From assembly GCF_003449035.1 (NCBI RefSeq), contig NZ_QRGB01000001.1:868001-932000 (forward strand): 64,000 bases of DNA, given 5' to 3'. Origin of the DNA: Pedobacter indicus (GTDB taxonomy: Bacteria; Bacteroidota; Bacteroidia; Sphingobacteriales; Sphingobacteriaceae). Positions 54,819 to 63,881 of this stretch are shown one piece after another. The notes under the pieces were generated by a model, which worked only from the letters and a program-made list of their open reading frames with translations, made no database searches and was not told the DNA's origin. Position 1 is the first letter of the stretch; every line of letters begins with the position of its first letter. The position numbers and the translations under genes are program-made.

Positions 54819-55541
54819 TTAAGCCATGTTGTGGTAAACCGCCTGAACATCATCATCTTCCTCAATCTTATCGATAAGTTTCAGAATATCTGCGGCATCT
54901 TCTTCGCCGATCTCTGTTGACGAAAGCGTAATGCGTTCTAATTTAGCAGTGACCTCTAAGCCTTTGCCTTCTAGAAGTTTTTGCATATTTCCAAAATCTT
55001 CAAAGGAAGTTTGAACGACAACGACGTCATTGCCTTCCTCGTCATCTTCGACATAGAGTTCCTCTAAGCCTCCGTCAATGAGTTCGAGCTCGAATTCCTC
55101 GAGATCGACATCTTCGCCAACTTTGAAACGGAACACGGATTTGCGTTGAAATATAAAATCTAGCGATCCTGTCTTGCCGAGTGATCCTCCGGCTTTGGTG
55201 AAGTAACTGCGGATATTCGCGACGGTTCGGTTAATATTGTCGGTTGCTGTCTCTATTAGAATTGCAACTCCGTGGGGAGCGTAGCCTTCATAAATATGTT
55301 CTTCATACGAATTCGAATCTTTTTCAGAGGCTCTTTTGATAGCCGCCTCGATCCGGTCTTTCGGCATGTTCACAGCTTTCGCATTCTGAATAGCCGTTCG
55401 TAAGCGTGAGTTCGATTCAGGATGTGGCCCTGAATCTTTAACTGCCATCGCTATTTCTTTGCCCAAACGTGTGAACTGAACGGCCATTTTAGCCCAGCGC
55501 TTAAACTTCCGTTCTTTTCTAAATTCAAAGGCTCTTCCCAT
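54819..55541 (-). CDS. yebC: YebC/PmpR-family (TACO1-like) protein
   Basis: The 240-residue protein matches the family: MGRAFEFRKERKFKRWAKMA, GPHPESNSRLRTAIQNAKAV, MPKDRIEAAIKRASEKDSNS and YEGYAPHGVAILIETATDNI. Members were first called DNA-binding regulators; newer work places YebC with the ribosome, easing proline-rich stretches. It starts 1 nt after the threonine dehydrogenase gene and is probably cotranscribed with it. Confidence 0.93.
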   Translation of the reverse strand: MGRAFEFRKERKFKRWAKMAVQFTRLGKEIAMAVKDSGPHPESNSRLRTAIQNAKAVNMPKDRIEAAIKRASEKDSNSYEEHIYEGYAPHGVAILIETATDNINRTVANIRSYFTKAGGSLGKTGSLDFIFQRKSVFRFKVGEDVDLEEFELELIDGGLEELYVEDDEEGNDVVVVQTSFEDFGNMQKLLEGKGLEVTAKLERITLSSTEIGEEDAADILKLIDKIEEDDDVQAVYHNMA

Positions 55542-55542
55542 T

Positions 55543-56490
55543 TTATTGTTGTTTTCTAAGGTTTGTCAACATTTCTTTTGTTATTGCAGAAAGATCAAAT
55601 TCAGGATTCCAACCCCAATCTTCTCTTGCGTAGCTATCATCGATAGATTTTGGCCAACTATCAGCTATTTGTTGTCGAGGATCATCAGCCGTGTAACTTA
55701 GTTGGAAATCGGGTAAATATTTTTGTATTTCTTCTCCTAATTCGGATGGTGTAAAACTTGGACCAGTGAGATTATAACTAGAGCGAATCCGAAGATTTTC
55801 TGCAGGGACATCCATTACTTGTAAAGTGCCGGCAATAGCATCATCCATGTAAAGCATCGGTAGTCTCGTGTTCTCAGAAAGAAAACTCTCGTATTTCCCA
55901 GATAATAGAGCTTCGTGGAAAATATGAATAGCATAATCAGTAGTTCCTCCCCCCGGTGCCGCTTTCCAACTGATTAAGCCAGGATAACGAATGCTTCTTA
56001 TATCTAAACGGTGTTTTTGGTGATAGTATTCACACCACCGTTCGCCGGCTAACTTGCTGAATCCATAGACCGTACTGGGATCCATAATGCAATATTGGGG
56101 GGTTTGGTCTTTTGGAGAGTGAGGGCCGAAGACGGCAATTGAGCTGGGCCAGAAGACTTTCGATACTTTATATTCGACGGAAAGGTCGAGTATATTAATA
56201 AGTCCATCCATGTTGAGTTCCCATGCTTTTTTCGGAAATTGTTCACCAGTGGCTGACAGAAGTGCTGCAAGCAGGTAAACCTGGGTTGGTTTGTGCTTCT
56301 CAAATAGGGCCTTCAATGCTTGTTGATCAAGTACATTGACTATCTCGAAGTTTGCAAAGGGATCAAGCTGAGTCGGTGCTTTGATGTCGCAAGTTATAAT
56401 GCTTTCATTTCCGAATTTTTGGCGGAGGGCGGCGGCTAACTCGGTTCCAATCTGACCATTTGATCCGATGATAATAATACGTTCTTCCAT
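55543..56490 (-). CDS. SDR-type L-threonine 3-dehydrogenase
   Basis: The 315-residue protein has the Rossmann motif GSNGQIG (9-15), the catalytic residues S117, Y142 and K146 (PSSIAVFG, VYGFSKLAGE), and the long signature RYPGLISWKAAPGGGTTDYA followed by NTRLPMLYMDDAI and IADSWPKSIDDSYAREDWGW. This distinguishes short-chain threonine dehydrogenases from sugar epimerases. It oxidises threonine to 2-amino-3-ketobutyrate with NAD+. The partner enzyme (kbl) is not in the window. A TATATTTG box lies 5 nt before its ATG. Confidence 0.9.
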   Translation of the reverse strand: MEERIIIIGSNGQIGTELAAALRQKFGNESIITCDIKAPTQLDPFANFEIVNVLDQQALKALFEKHKPTQVYLLAALLSATGEQFPKKAWELNMDGLINILDLSVEYKVSKVFWPSSIAVFGPHSPKDQTPQYCIMDPSTVYGFSKLAGERWCEYYHQKHRLDIRSIRYPGLISWKAAPGGGTTDYAIHIFHEALLSGKYESFLSENTRLPMLYMDDAIAGTLQVMDVPAENLRIRSSYNLTGPSFTPSELGEEIQKYLPDFQLSYTADDPRQQIADSWPKSIDDSYAREDWGWNPEFDLSAITKEMLTNLRKQQ

Positions 56491-56495
56491 CGCCG

Positions 56496-56503
56496 CAAAT
56501 ATA
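56496..56503 (-). promoter_or_regulatory. -7 box of the threonine dehydrogenase-yebC transcript (near-leaderless)
   Basis: TATATTTG on the minus strand matches TAnnTTTG and ends 5 nt before the ATG at 56490, predicting a leader of about 2 nt. Confidence 0.5.
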
Positions 56504-56537
56504 TGCTTTTTGAAAATAAAATTGGGACTATGTCAGA

Positions 56538-57488
56538 TTACCTTAACAATAAACAGGCTTCTTTAAAAGATTCTCTTTGTCCTATAGAACTATATAATTC
56601 GGTATAAACATAATATACCCCTGATGGCACAGGCTTTCCTTGATCGTCCGTACCGTCCCAATTGACGAGGTTTCGGGTTCCTAGACGGTGGTTGCTAAGA
56701 AGTTTTTTTACTGAAATTCCACTGGAACTATAAACCGATACGTTTGCCATTTTACCCCCTTTTTCGAAGCCAATATGCAACTCTAAATTGTCTTCTTTTT
56801 CCGGTGCGAACTTTTTATTAATTAGATAGACGCCATATGATTGAGTATCCTGATTGAGAGCTTGTGAATTTTGATAACCGGGTGTTGCATACCCATGATT
56901 TGCTGCGGCAGAAATAAAATTTCCAGGAATATTTGTAGGGGTATTGAAGTCAACTCTTTCTAAAGAAACGCCTTTTGGGTTTTTAATAAAGGCATCGTGC
57001 ATTTTTTCATGGTAGGAAAGACTGTCAACCAGCTGCTCGTTCCTAAATAGGAGGACAGCGCCTTGGGTGTTTGTCAAAGTTGGGAAAGTTTCCATAGACT
57101 GGAAGCTCTGGGGAACCTGAGAAGGGTAATGTTCCTGAAGAATCTGTGAATCTTTACTTAGTACTTTATAGGAGCCAGGGTACAGGTAAACGGACTCTTT
57201 ACTGACTTGATGCAGCCGATTTCGTTTTCCGCTAGAGTTTACCGTTGTAATTTCCAGCGAACGGAGATCGATAATTTGATCTGAATGATTGTATATTTCA
57301 ATGAATTCTACCCCGTCCGACTTAGGGTCAGCTAAAATTTCTGAAATTAAGACTTGTTGGGGGACATAGTTACTGTCACCAGAAAGACTAGTCTGGGGAG
57401 CTGTCGGTTCAAAAATGTTATGTTCCGAACATGCTGATATGAAAAGTAAACAGGGAGAAATAAATAGAGTTTGTAAGAACGCCTTCAT
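56538..57488 (-). CDS. Lipoprotein with lamin-tail domain and FlgD-like C-terminus
   Basis: The 316-residue lipoprotein (cysteine 20 in ISAC) has a lamin-tail-type domain (about 48-155: VLISEILADPKSDGVEFIEI, YNHSDQIIDLRSLEIT, PTLTNTQGAVLLFRNEQLVD) and a C-terminal FlgD/T9SS-like Ig segment (VNWDGTDDQGKPVPSGVYYV). Lamin-tail domains in bacteria occur on surface proteins and exported nucleases. Here no enzyme domain is attached, so a binding or structural role is likely. It lies between dapF (59 nt) and the threonine dehydrogenase gene (47 nt). Confidence 0.78.
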   Translation of the reverse strand: MKAFLQTLFISPCLLFISACSEHNIFEPTAPQTSLSGDSNYVPQQVLISEILADPKSDGVEFIEIYNHSDQIIDLRSLEITTVNSSGKRNRLHQVSKESVYLYPGSYKVLSKDSQILQEHYPSQVPQSFQSMETFPTLTNTQGAVLLFRNEQLVDSLSYHEKMHDAFIKNPKGVSLERVDFNTPTNIPGNFISAAANHGYATPGYQNSQALNQDTQSYGVYLINKKFAPEKEDNLELHIGFEKGGKMANVSVYSSSGISVKKLLSNHRLGTRNLVNWDGTDDQGKPVPSGVYYVYTELYSSIGQRESFKEACLLLR

Positions 57489-57547
57489 TTTTCAATAAAA
57501 ATCGTAGATACAAAAAGTGAAATTATATGTAACAAAAATTAGCTTGG

Positions 57548-58333
57548 TTAAATAGTAACTGTGCCTTCAAAAACATATTCAGCAGGACCTTCAAGATAGA
57601 TATCCCGAAAATGGTTATTGTCCGCATGAAAGCGTATGAGCAGATTCCCGCCAAGGGCACGGATAGGGGTTTTTAGTTGGCCATTTTCACCCTTTTTATA
57701 TGCCATCGCTAAAGCAACAGCGGTTACACCGGTGCCACAAGCAAGAGTCTCATCTTCAACACCACGCTCGAATGTACGTACGAAGTAACCATCTTCTTCA
57801 GGGCTTACGAAATTTACATTAATTCCGTCTTTCTTGTAAGGGGTTGAATTGCGGATACTGGCTCCTTCGTGCTTTACGTCCATTGCTTCCAGCTCGTTAA
57901 CTAATTTTACATAGTGTGGTGAACCGGTGTCTAAAACGTAAGACTTGTCGATTATTTGAATCTGATCAACATCTTGCATTTTTAGTGACACCCAATTTCC
58001 TTCGTCGTTGATTGATGCAGTATGACGTCCGTCTATGGCTATAAAGTCGGCATGATCACTTACTATTTCTATTTTCTTTGCGAAAGCAACAATACATCTG
58101 CCTCCATTGCCACACATGCTTCCGAGTTGGCCATCGGCGTTGTGATAGATCATTTCAAAGTCGCCTTCAGCACTGTTTTGTAGCAACATGAATCCATCCG
58201 CACCAATACCAAAACGCCGGTCGCAAAGGTGATTGATTTTTTCCTGACTGAGTTGAATGTTTTTTTCTCGATTGTCGACGATGATGAAATCGTTGCCAGC
58301 ACCTTGATACTTAAAAAAATGAATTGATTGCAT
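57548..58333 (-). CDS. dapF: Diaminopimelate epimerase
   Basis: I start at ATG 58333, where MQSIHFFKYQGAGNDFIIVD fits the family N-terminus; the frame stays open to 58447 but those 38 residues match nothing. The 261-residue protein has both catalytic cysteines, in GSMCGNGGRC and LACGTGVTAVAL. It turns LL-diaminopimelate into the meso form for peptidoglycan and lysine. A TAAATTTG box at 58337-58344 lies 3 nt before the chosen ATG, which also supports this start if the mRNA is leaderless. Confidence 0.93.
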   Translation of the reverse strand: MQSIHFFKYQGAGNDFIIVDNREKNIQLSQEKINHLCDRRFGIGADGFMLLQNSAEGDFEMIYHNADGQLGSMCGNGGRCIVAFAKKIEIVSDHADFIAIDGRHTASINDEGNWVSLKMQDVDQIQIIDKSYVLDTGSPHYVKLVNELEAMDVKHEGASIRNSTPYKKDGINVNFVSPEEDGYFVRTFERGVEDETLACGTGVTAVALAMAYKKGENGQLKTPIRALGGNLLIRFHADNNHFRDIYLEGPAEYVFEGTVTI

Positions 58334-58336
58334 TTT

Positions 58337-58344
58337 CAAATTTA
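58337..58344 (-). promoter_or_regulatory. -7 box of dapF (leaderless)
   Basis: TAAATTTG on the minus strand matches TAnnTTTG and ends 3 nt before the ATG at 58333. If the start of transcription is 4 nt past the box, it is the A of the start codon. Confidence 0.5.
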
Positions 58345-58440
58345 AACAAAATATTGATTGTCGACTTCTAATTTTAATGTCATTAAATAATGGTAGCTGG
58401 ATTCGTTTAACATTATTTAACAGAAAAGATCTGTAAGCGA

Positions 58441-58473
58441 TTTGCAAACAATGGTCTCTAAATGGTAAATTTG
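58441..58473 (+). promoter_or_regulatory. Promoter of the DegP-like protease gene
   Basis: TTTG (58441-58444), a 21-bp spacer and TAAATTTG (58466-58473) form a full housekeeping promoter with a leader of about 68 nt. An 8-bp hairpin with a 3-nt loop (58507-58525) lies inside the leader. Confidence 0.68.
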
Positions 58474-58544
58474 TGCTAGTTAATATTTTTAATCTTTATA
58501 AAACAATAAAGTGGTTCCCACTTTAGAAATACTTGAATAAATAA

Positions 58545-60083
58545 ATGAATATGAAAAAAATCGGAATGACAGTTTTGATCGCTATGGTAGGAGGCCTTCT
58601 TGCTATAGGTGGTTATAAATTGTTTGAAAACAAACAAGTGGAGAATATGAGCTTTGAAGAGAAGCAAGAGGTTTATTTTGCTAATAATCCTTTAAAGATT
58701 AATTCTTCAACGGGGAATCCTGACTTTACACAAGCAAGTGCGGCAGTATCGCCTGCAGTTGTTCATATTGTAACAACCTACGAGGCGAAAAGTCGTCAGC
58801 GTATGCAATCTTCGCCATTCGGAGATATGTTTGAAGAATTTTTTGGGGTTCCAAGAGGTAGAGGACAAAGTCAGCCTTCCCGTGCGTCAGGTTCTGGCGT
58901 TATAATTTCTACAGATGGTTATATCGTGACAAACAATCACGTAGTAGAGGGAGCGGACAAGATAGAAGTTAAGCTTACTGATAAGCGTGTTTTGGAAGCT
59001 AAATTGATAGGTAGAGATCCTAATACTGATTTGGCATTGTTAAAAGTATCATCGTCCAAGTCTTTGCCAATCGTTAAGCTTGGAGACTCAGACGATGTGA
59101 ATATCGGTGAATGGGTTTTAGCGGTTGGTTATCCTTTGGGTTTGGAGTCTACCGTTACTGCTGGTATTGTTAGTGCCAAGGGGAGGTCTCTTAATCTTTT
59201 AGGGCAAGATGATTTGCGCCGTCAATATCAAGAAAATCCTAATGAAATGCCGGTAAATGCGGCGATTGAATCTTTTATTCAGACGGATGCTGTAATTAAC
59301 AGAGGTAATAGCGGTGGTGCATTAGTAAACGCTAATGGCGAATTGATTGGAATTAACTCAGCAATCGCTTCACCTAGCGGATATTATGCTGGATACGGCT
59401 TCGCGATACCGGTGAACTTAGTTAAGAAGATAGCGAATGACTTCAAAGAGTTTGGCGAAGTTAAACGTGGTTATGTAGGAATTACGTTTGTTGAGCTGAA
59501 TACTGAGGTGGCAAAGGAATTAGAGGTAAGTGAATTCAATGGGTTGTATGTTCGTGATGTTGTAGAGGGTGGTGGCGCTGATAAAGCCGGAATAAAAGCA
59601 GACGATATTGTTACCCATATTGACGGTAAATTAATTACAAGTTCTTCTGTTTTACAAGAGCGAGTTGGTCGTTTACGTCCGGGAGATAAAATTGAATTAG
59701 AGTACTTAAGAGAAGGGAAGAAGCGGAAAGCAACGATTACTTTGCAGGAAATAACAAACGCAGAGACAGCAGATACTGCTGAATCAAGTAAATCAGCTAC
59801 ACAATTATACAATAGCTTGGGGGCTGGATTCAAAGAATTGACGGCCGCACAAAAGAAGGAGCTTGGTGTAGATGCCGGAGTTGTTGTTACTAGTATCCGC
59901 CAAGGTGGGCTTTTTGCCAAATACGGTGTGCCTAAAGGGTTGGTAATAACAAGTATAAATGGTACAGCTGTAAGCAATATTGATCAAATCGGTCAGGCTT
60001 TAAGTAAGAATGCAAATGTAATTACCATTAAAGGGATTACACCAGACGGAGGAATGGCTACATTAACGTTCCCGACGGAATAG
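58545..60083 (+). CDS. degP: DegP/HtrA-family serine protease (Do-like)
   Basis: The 512-residue protein has an N-terminal membrane segment or signal (about 5-25), a trypsin-like domain with the triad H132 (VTNNHVVEG), D162 (NTDLALLKV) and S256 (NRGNSGGAL), and two PDZ domains (about 300-390 and 420-505; GLYVRDVVEGGGADKAGIKA, LFAKYGVPKGLVITSING). It degrades or refolds damaged proteins in the periplasm. ATG 58551 is an alternative start two codons in. It has its own promoter and a strong terminator, so it is monocistronic. Confidence 0.94.
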   Translation: MNMKKIGMTVLIAMVGGLLAIGGYKLFENKQVENMSFEEKQEVYFANNPLKINSSTGNPDFTQASAAVSPAVVHIVTTYEAKSRQRMQSSPFGDMFEEFFGVPRGRGQSQPSRASGSGVIISTDGYIVTNNHVVEGADKIEVKLTDKRVLEAKLIGRDPNTDLALLKVSSSKSLPIVKLGDSDDVNIGEWVLAVGYPLGLESTVTAGIVSAKGRSLNLLGQDDLRRQYQENPNEMPVNAAIESFIQTDAVINRGNSGGALVNANGELIGINSAIASPSGYYAGYGFAIPVNLVKKIANDFKEFGEVKRGYVGITFVELNTEVAKELEVSEFNGLYVRDVVEGGGADKAGIKADDIVTHIDGKLITSSSVLQERVGRLRPGDKIELEYLREGKKRKATITLQEITNAETADTAESSKSATQLYNSLGAGFKELTAAQKKELGVDAGVVVTSIRQGGLFAKYGVPKGLVITSINGTAVSNIDQIGQALSKNANVITIKGITPDGGMATLTFPTE

Positions 60084-60126
60084 CAGGGAGTGTAATTGTA
60101 TAGTTTACGCGTCGATTACGACGTAG

Positions 60127-60171
60127 AAAAGAGGGTGAATCGCTAGATAAGCGTTCAGCCTCTTTTTTTTT
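60127..60171 (+). terminator. Intrinsic terminator after the DegP-like gene
   Basis: An arm starting AAAAGAGG (60127) pairs with one ending CCTCTTTT, with an internal TGAATCGC/GCGTTCA stem, followed by a run of T. Confidence 0.88.
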
Positions 60172-60176
60172 GCAGA

Positions 60177-60191
60177 TTAGAACAGTTCTAA
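60177..60191. promoter_or_regulatory. Palindrome upstream of the sdhCAB promoter
   Basis: TTAGAACAGTTCTAA is a perfect 7-1-7 dyad. It lies just after the degP terminator and 46 bp before the predicted sdhC -7 box, a fitting place for an activator or repressor site. Confidence 0.4.
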
Positions 60192-60237
60192 ATTGTTTTA
60201 TTTTTACAAAAGTTTTACAGAATTGAATACAAATGGA

Positions 60238-60245
60238 TAATTTTG
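60238..60245 (+). promoter_or_regulatory. -7 box of the sdhCAB operon
   Basis: TAATTTTG matches TAnnTTTG, 29 nt before the sdhC ATG at 60275. The -33 region is T-rich without an exact TTTG. Confidence 0.5.
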
Positions 60246-60274
60246 CTTACCATAATTAAAAACAAGCCATAAAA

Positions 60275-61054
60275 ATGAGTCGTTTCAATCATTTACTTTC
60301 CTCTACGATAGGGAAGAAACTTATCATGAGTTTAACAGGGATATTTCTAAGCCTATTCCTGGTTGTTCATTTGATTGGGAATTTGCAATTATTCAAGGAT
60401 GATGGCGGATTGGCATTTAACCAATACGCATACTTCATGACAAGCTTTGGTCCCATAAAAATTATCTCTTACGGCCTCTATGCGACGATTGTGCTCCATG
60501 CAGTGTATGCTTTAATCGTTACGATACGAAATAGAAAGGCTAGACCAGTTGCATACGCATCTTATAATGGAGCGGCGAATAGCCCTTGGAATTCACGAAA
60601 CATGGGCATCTTGGGGACTATCATTTTGATATTTATCGTTACTCATATGAGTAATTTCTGGTATAAATACCATTGGGGTGGTACGCCTTATGTTGAGTAT
60701 GTAACTAACTTACAAAGTGGGGATACCCAGGTTAATGAGATATCAGAAGCTGAATTTGCAGGTTATGTCAATTATATTGACTCTGACAATCAGATTATGA
60801 GAGCGAAAGATTTATATAAGCAAGTTAATTTTGCTTTCCAAAATGTAATTCTTGTAATTTTCTATGTGTTGGCGATGGTAGCATTAGGTTTTCACCTGGC
60901 TCATGGATTTAGATCAGCTTTTCAGACCCTCGGCTTCGACCATAATCGATATGCCCCAATAATTAGGTGGATTGGATTTTGGATATTTGGTATTTTAATA
61001 CCTTTAGGGTTCGCTGCAATGCCTTTGTATTCTTTTTTCGTTGTTAATGGTTAG
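60275..61054 (+). CDS. sdhC: Succinate dehydrogenase cytochrome b subunit
   Basis: The 259-residue protein has five membrane segments and histidines placed as in type B (two-haem, single-subunit) quinone reductases: [32 protein letters not shown] and [14 protein letters not shown]. It anchors the enzyme in the inner membrane and passes electrons to menaquinone. It is the first gene of the operon; the two downstream subunits follow at 32 and 26 nt. Confidence 0.94.
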   Translation: MSRFNHLLSSTIGKKLIMSLTGIFLSLFLVVHLIGNLQLFKDDGGLAFNQYAYFMTSFGPIKIISYGLYATIVLHAVYALIVTIRNRKARPVAYASYNGAANSPWNSRNMGILGTIILIFIVTHMSNFWYKYHWGGTPYVEYVTNLQSGDTQVNEISEAEFAGYVNYIDSDNQIMRAKDLYKQVNFAFQNVILVIFYVLAMVALGFHLAHGFRSAFQTLGFDHNRYAPIIRWIGFWIFGILIPLGFAAMPLYSFFVVNG

Positions 61055-61086
61055 CATTTCGTTATGCTGAAAATAAAAAATTCAAA

Positions 61087-63018
61087 ATGATTTTAGATTC
61101 TAAGATTCCAGAAGGTCCATTAGCGGAAAAATGGACTAAGCATAAATTTAATTTAAAGTTGGTCAACCCTGCCAACAAACGTAAGTATCATATTATAGTC
61201 GTAGGTACGGGCTTAGCGGGCGCTTCGGCAGCAGCATCCCTCGGGGAACTGGGGTATAATGTAACAACGTTCTGCTATCAGGATAGCCCACGACGTGCGC
61301 ACTCGATCGCAGCGCAAGGTGGGATTAACTCATCTAAAAACTATACAAATGATGGTGATAGTGTTTATCGTTTGTTTTATGATACTATCAAAGGGGGCGA
61401 TTACCGCTCGCGTGAAGCGAATACGTATCGTTTAGCTGAAGTTTCAGCAAATATAATCGATCAATGTGTGGCACAGGGGGTGCCCTTTGCTCGCGAATAC
61501 GGTGGGATGTTGGATAATCGGTCGTTTGGTGGAGCACAAGTGTCCAGAACATTTTATGCGCGCGGACAAACAGGACAACAATTGTTGCTAGGGGCATATT
61601 CAGCATTAAATCGTCAGATTAAAAAGGGTACAGTTAAGAGTTACACACGACATGAGATGCTTGACGTGGTCACAATCGATGGTCATGCTCGTGGTATAAT
61701 AACTAGAGACTTGATAACAGGTAAGATTGAGTCTCATGCGGCACATGCAGTTTTATTATGCACTGGCGGCTACGGGAACGTATTCTTCTTATCAACGAAC
61801 GCTATGGGATGTAATGTTACCGCAGCATGGAGAGCTCATAAAAGGGGAGCTTTCTTTGCAAACCCTTGTTATACCCAGATTCACCCTACTTGTATTCCAG
61901 TTACAGGTGATCATCAATCTAAATTGACATTGATGTCTGAATCACTACGGAACGATGGGCGTGTGTGGGTGCCTAAAACAGTAGAACTAGCCGAACGATT
62001 ACGAAAAGGTGAGCTCAAAGCAAGTGATATTAAAGAAGAGGATCGCGATTATTATTTAGAGCGAAAATATCCGAGCTTCGGAAACTTAGTTCCACGCGAT
62101 GTTGCTTCCAGAAATGCGAAAGAAATGGTCGATGAGGGAAGAGGTGTAGGTAAGACTGGCGTAGCTGTCTATTTGGATTTCGCGGACGCCATCAAGCGTT
62201 TAGGAGAGGATGCTGTTCGTGCGAAATATGGGAATCTATTTGATATGTATTTGCAAATCACAGATGAAAATCCATATAAGCAGCCGATGCGGATTTATCC
62301 AGCTGTTCATTACACTATGGGCGGACTTTGGGTTGATTATAATTTGATGACAACTGTACCAGGGTTATATGCACTTGGCGAATGTAATTTCTCTGACCAT
62401 GGTGCTAATCGTTTGGGTGCGTCAGCCTTAATGCAAGGGCTTGCAGATGGTTATTTTGTGTTGCCGTATACTGTTGGTGATTATTTAGCTAGTCAGGGAT
62501 TTGATCCGGTAGATGATAAAAATCCTGCTTTTGAAAATACAAGAAAGGAAGTCGAAGAGCGTGTTAACAAGTTGCTTAGCATGAAGGGTAAGCAGACAGT
62601 TGATGACATTCATAAGAAACTCGGTCATATCATGTGGGAGTATTGTGGGATGGCGAGAACTGAAGAAGGGTTGACGAAAGCAAAAGGTTTAATTCAAGAC
62701 CTTAGAAAAGAGTTCTGGGAAGATGTTAGTGTGTTAGGGGCAAATGAAGAACTGAATATGTCGCTAGAGAAAGCTGGACGAGTAGCTGATTTCTTGGAGT
62801 TGGCCGAACTTATGGTCGATGATGCGTTGAATCGTTCTGAGTCATGTGGCGGTCACTTCCGTGTGGAGAGTCAGACTGAAGAAGGGGAAGCCAAACGTAA
62901 AGATGATGAATTTGCTTATGTTGCAGCTTGGCAATATCAGCCGAATGGAACCGAACAATTGCATAAAGAGGAACTGCAATTCGAGAATGTTAAATTAACT
63001 CAACGTAGTTATAAATAG
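61087..63018 (+). CDS. sdhA: Succinate dehydrogenase flavoprotein subunit
   Basis: The 643-residue protein has the FAD-binding motif [21 protein letters not shown]72 in [11 protein letters not shown] (expected site of the covalent 8-alpha-histidyl FAD bond), [11 protein letters not shown] and [12 protein letters not shown] in the active-site region, and [19 protein letters not shown]. It oxidises succinate to fumarate in the TCA cycle. The N-terminal extension (about 1-33) before the Rossmann fold is usual for the type B form. Confidence 0.96.
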   Translation: MILDSKIPEGPLAEKWTKHKFNLKLVNPANKRKYHIIVVGTGLAGASAAASLGELGYNVTTFCYQDSPRRAHSIAAQGGINSSKNYTNDGDSVYRLFYDTIKGGDYRSREANTYRLAEVSANIIDQCVAQGVPFAREYGGMLDNRSFGGAQVSRTFYARGQTGQQLLLGAYSALNRQIKKGTVKSYTRHEMLDVVTIDGHARGIITRDLITGKIESHAAHAVLLCTGGYGNVFFLSTNAMGCNVTAAWRAHKRGAFFANPCYTQIHPTCIPVTGDHQSKLTLMSESLRNDGRVWVPKTVELAERLRKGELKASDIKEEDRDYYLERKYPSFGNLVPRDVASRNAKEMVDEGRGVGKTGVAVYLDFADAIKRLGEDAVRAKYGNLFDMYLQITDENPYKQPMRIYPAVHYTMGGLWVDYNLMTTVPGLYALGECNFSDHGANRLGASALMQGLADGYFVLPYTVGDYLASQGFDPVDDKNPAFENTRKEVEERVNKLLSMKGKQTVDDIHKKLGHIMWEYCGMARTEEGLTKAKGLIQDLRKEFWEDVSVLGANEELNMSLEKAGRVADFLELAELMVDDALNRSESCGGHFRVESQTEEGEAKRKDDEFAYVAAWQYQPNGTEQLHKEELQFENVKLTQRSYK

Positions 63019-63044
63019 ATGATGAATCTCTAATCTATAAGAAA

Positions 63045-63815
63045 ATGAGTGCAACAATGAATCTGACGCTAAAGGTATGGCGTCAAAAAGACGAGAATAC
63101 TCGAGGTAAGTTTCATACATATGAAGCGAAAAATATATCAGACGACATGTCATTCTTGGAAATGCTCGATGTTGTCAACGAAGAAATAACAAGAAAGGGT
63201 GAAGACCCGATTTATTTTGATCACGATTGCCGCGAGGGTATCTGTGGTATGTGTTCCTTGTATATTAATGGTCGACCTCATGGACCAAAAGAGGGTATTA
63301 CGACTTGTCAATTACATATGCGAAGCTTTCATGACGGGCAAACGATTGTAATTGAACCTTGGAGAGCAGCAGCTTTTCCAGTTCTCAAAGACTTGGCTGT
63401 CGATCGTACAGCATTCGATCGTATTCAACAAGCAGGGGGCTTTGTTTCAGTAAACACAGGAGCCATCGTCGATGGAAATGTTCACCCGATACCAAAGGTT
63501 AAGGCTGATGAGGCATTTAATTCTGCTACATGTATTGGTTGTGGAGCCTGCGTGGCGGCTTGTAAAAATTCATCAGCGATGTTATTTGTTTCCGCCAAGG
63601 TATCGCAGTTCGCCCTTCTTCCTCAAGGTCAAGCAGAACGTGTTGAAAGAGCTCAGGCTATGGTGGATCAAATGGACGCTGAAGGCTTTGGTTCTTGTAC
63701 AAATACGGGAGCCTGTGAGATAGAATGTCCGGTAGGGATTAAACTTACAAACATTGCCCGTCTCAATCGGGAATACCTTCGTGCTAAGATTACGAAAGAA
63801 GAAGAAATCCATTAA
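63045..63815 (+). CDS. sdhB: Succinate dehydrogenase iron-sulfur subunit
   Basis: The 256-residue protein has cysteines for three clusters: [15 protein letters not shown] with the later TTCQLHM for [2Fe-2S], [13 protein letters not shown], and [16 protein letters not shown] for the [4Fe-4S] and [3Fe-4S] sites. It carries electrons from FAD to the haem subunit. It is the last gene of sdhCAB, followed 15 nt later by a very strong hairpin. Confidence 0.96.
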   Translation: MSATMNLTLKVWRQKDENTRGKFHTYEAKNISDDMSFLEMLDVVNEEITRKGEDPIYFDHDCREGICGMCSLYINGRPHGPKEGITTCQLHMRSFHDGQTIVIEPWRAAAFPVLKDLAVDRTAFDRIQQAGGFVSVNTGAIVDGNVHPIPKVKADEAFNSATCIGCGACVAACKNSSAMLFVSAKVSQFALLPQGQAERVERAQAMVDQMDAEGFGSCTNTGACEIECPVGIKLTNIARLNREYLRAKITKEEEIH

Positions 63816-63830
63816 AGGATCATATCTTTT

Positions 63831-63874
63831 ACTAAATAAAAAAGCTTCGGATTTCCGAAGCTTTTTTATTTAGT
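63831..63874. terminator. Bidirectional terminator between sdhB and the next gene
   Basis: Two perfectly complementary 20-nt arms (63831-63850 and 63855-63874) flank a 4-nt ATTT loop. The CTTCGG/CCGAAG core with A- and T-runs works in both directions. Confidence 0.95.
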
Positions 63875-63881
63875 AAAACTA

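Noticed and set aside
58334-58447. N-terminal extension of dapF
   Set aside because: The 38 residues match nothing in the family; the conserved N-terminus starts at 58333.
59471-59977. 168-residue open frame antisense to degP
   Set aside because: The degP frame is strongly conserved here and the antisense product has no recognisable domain.
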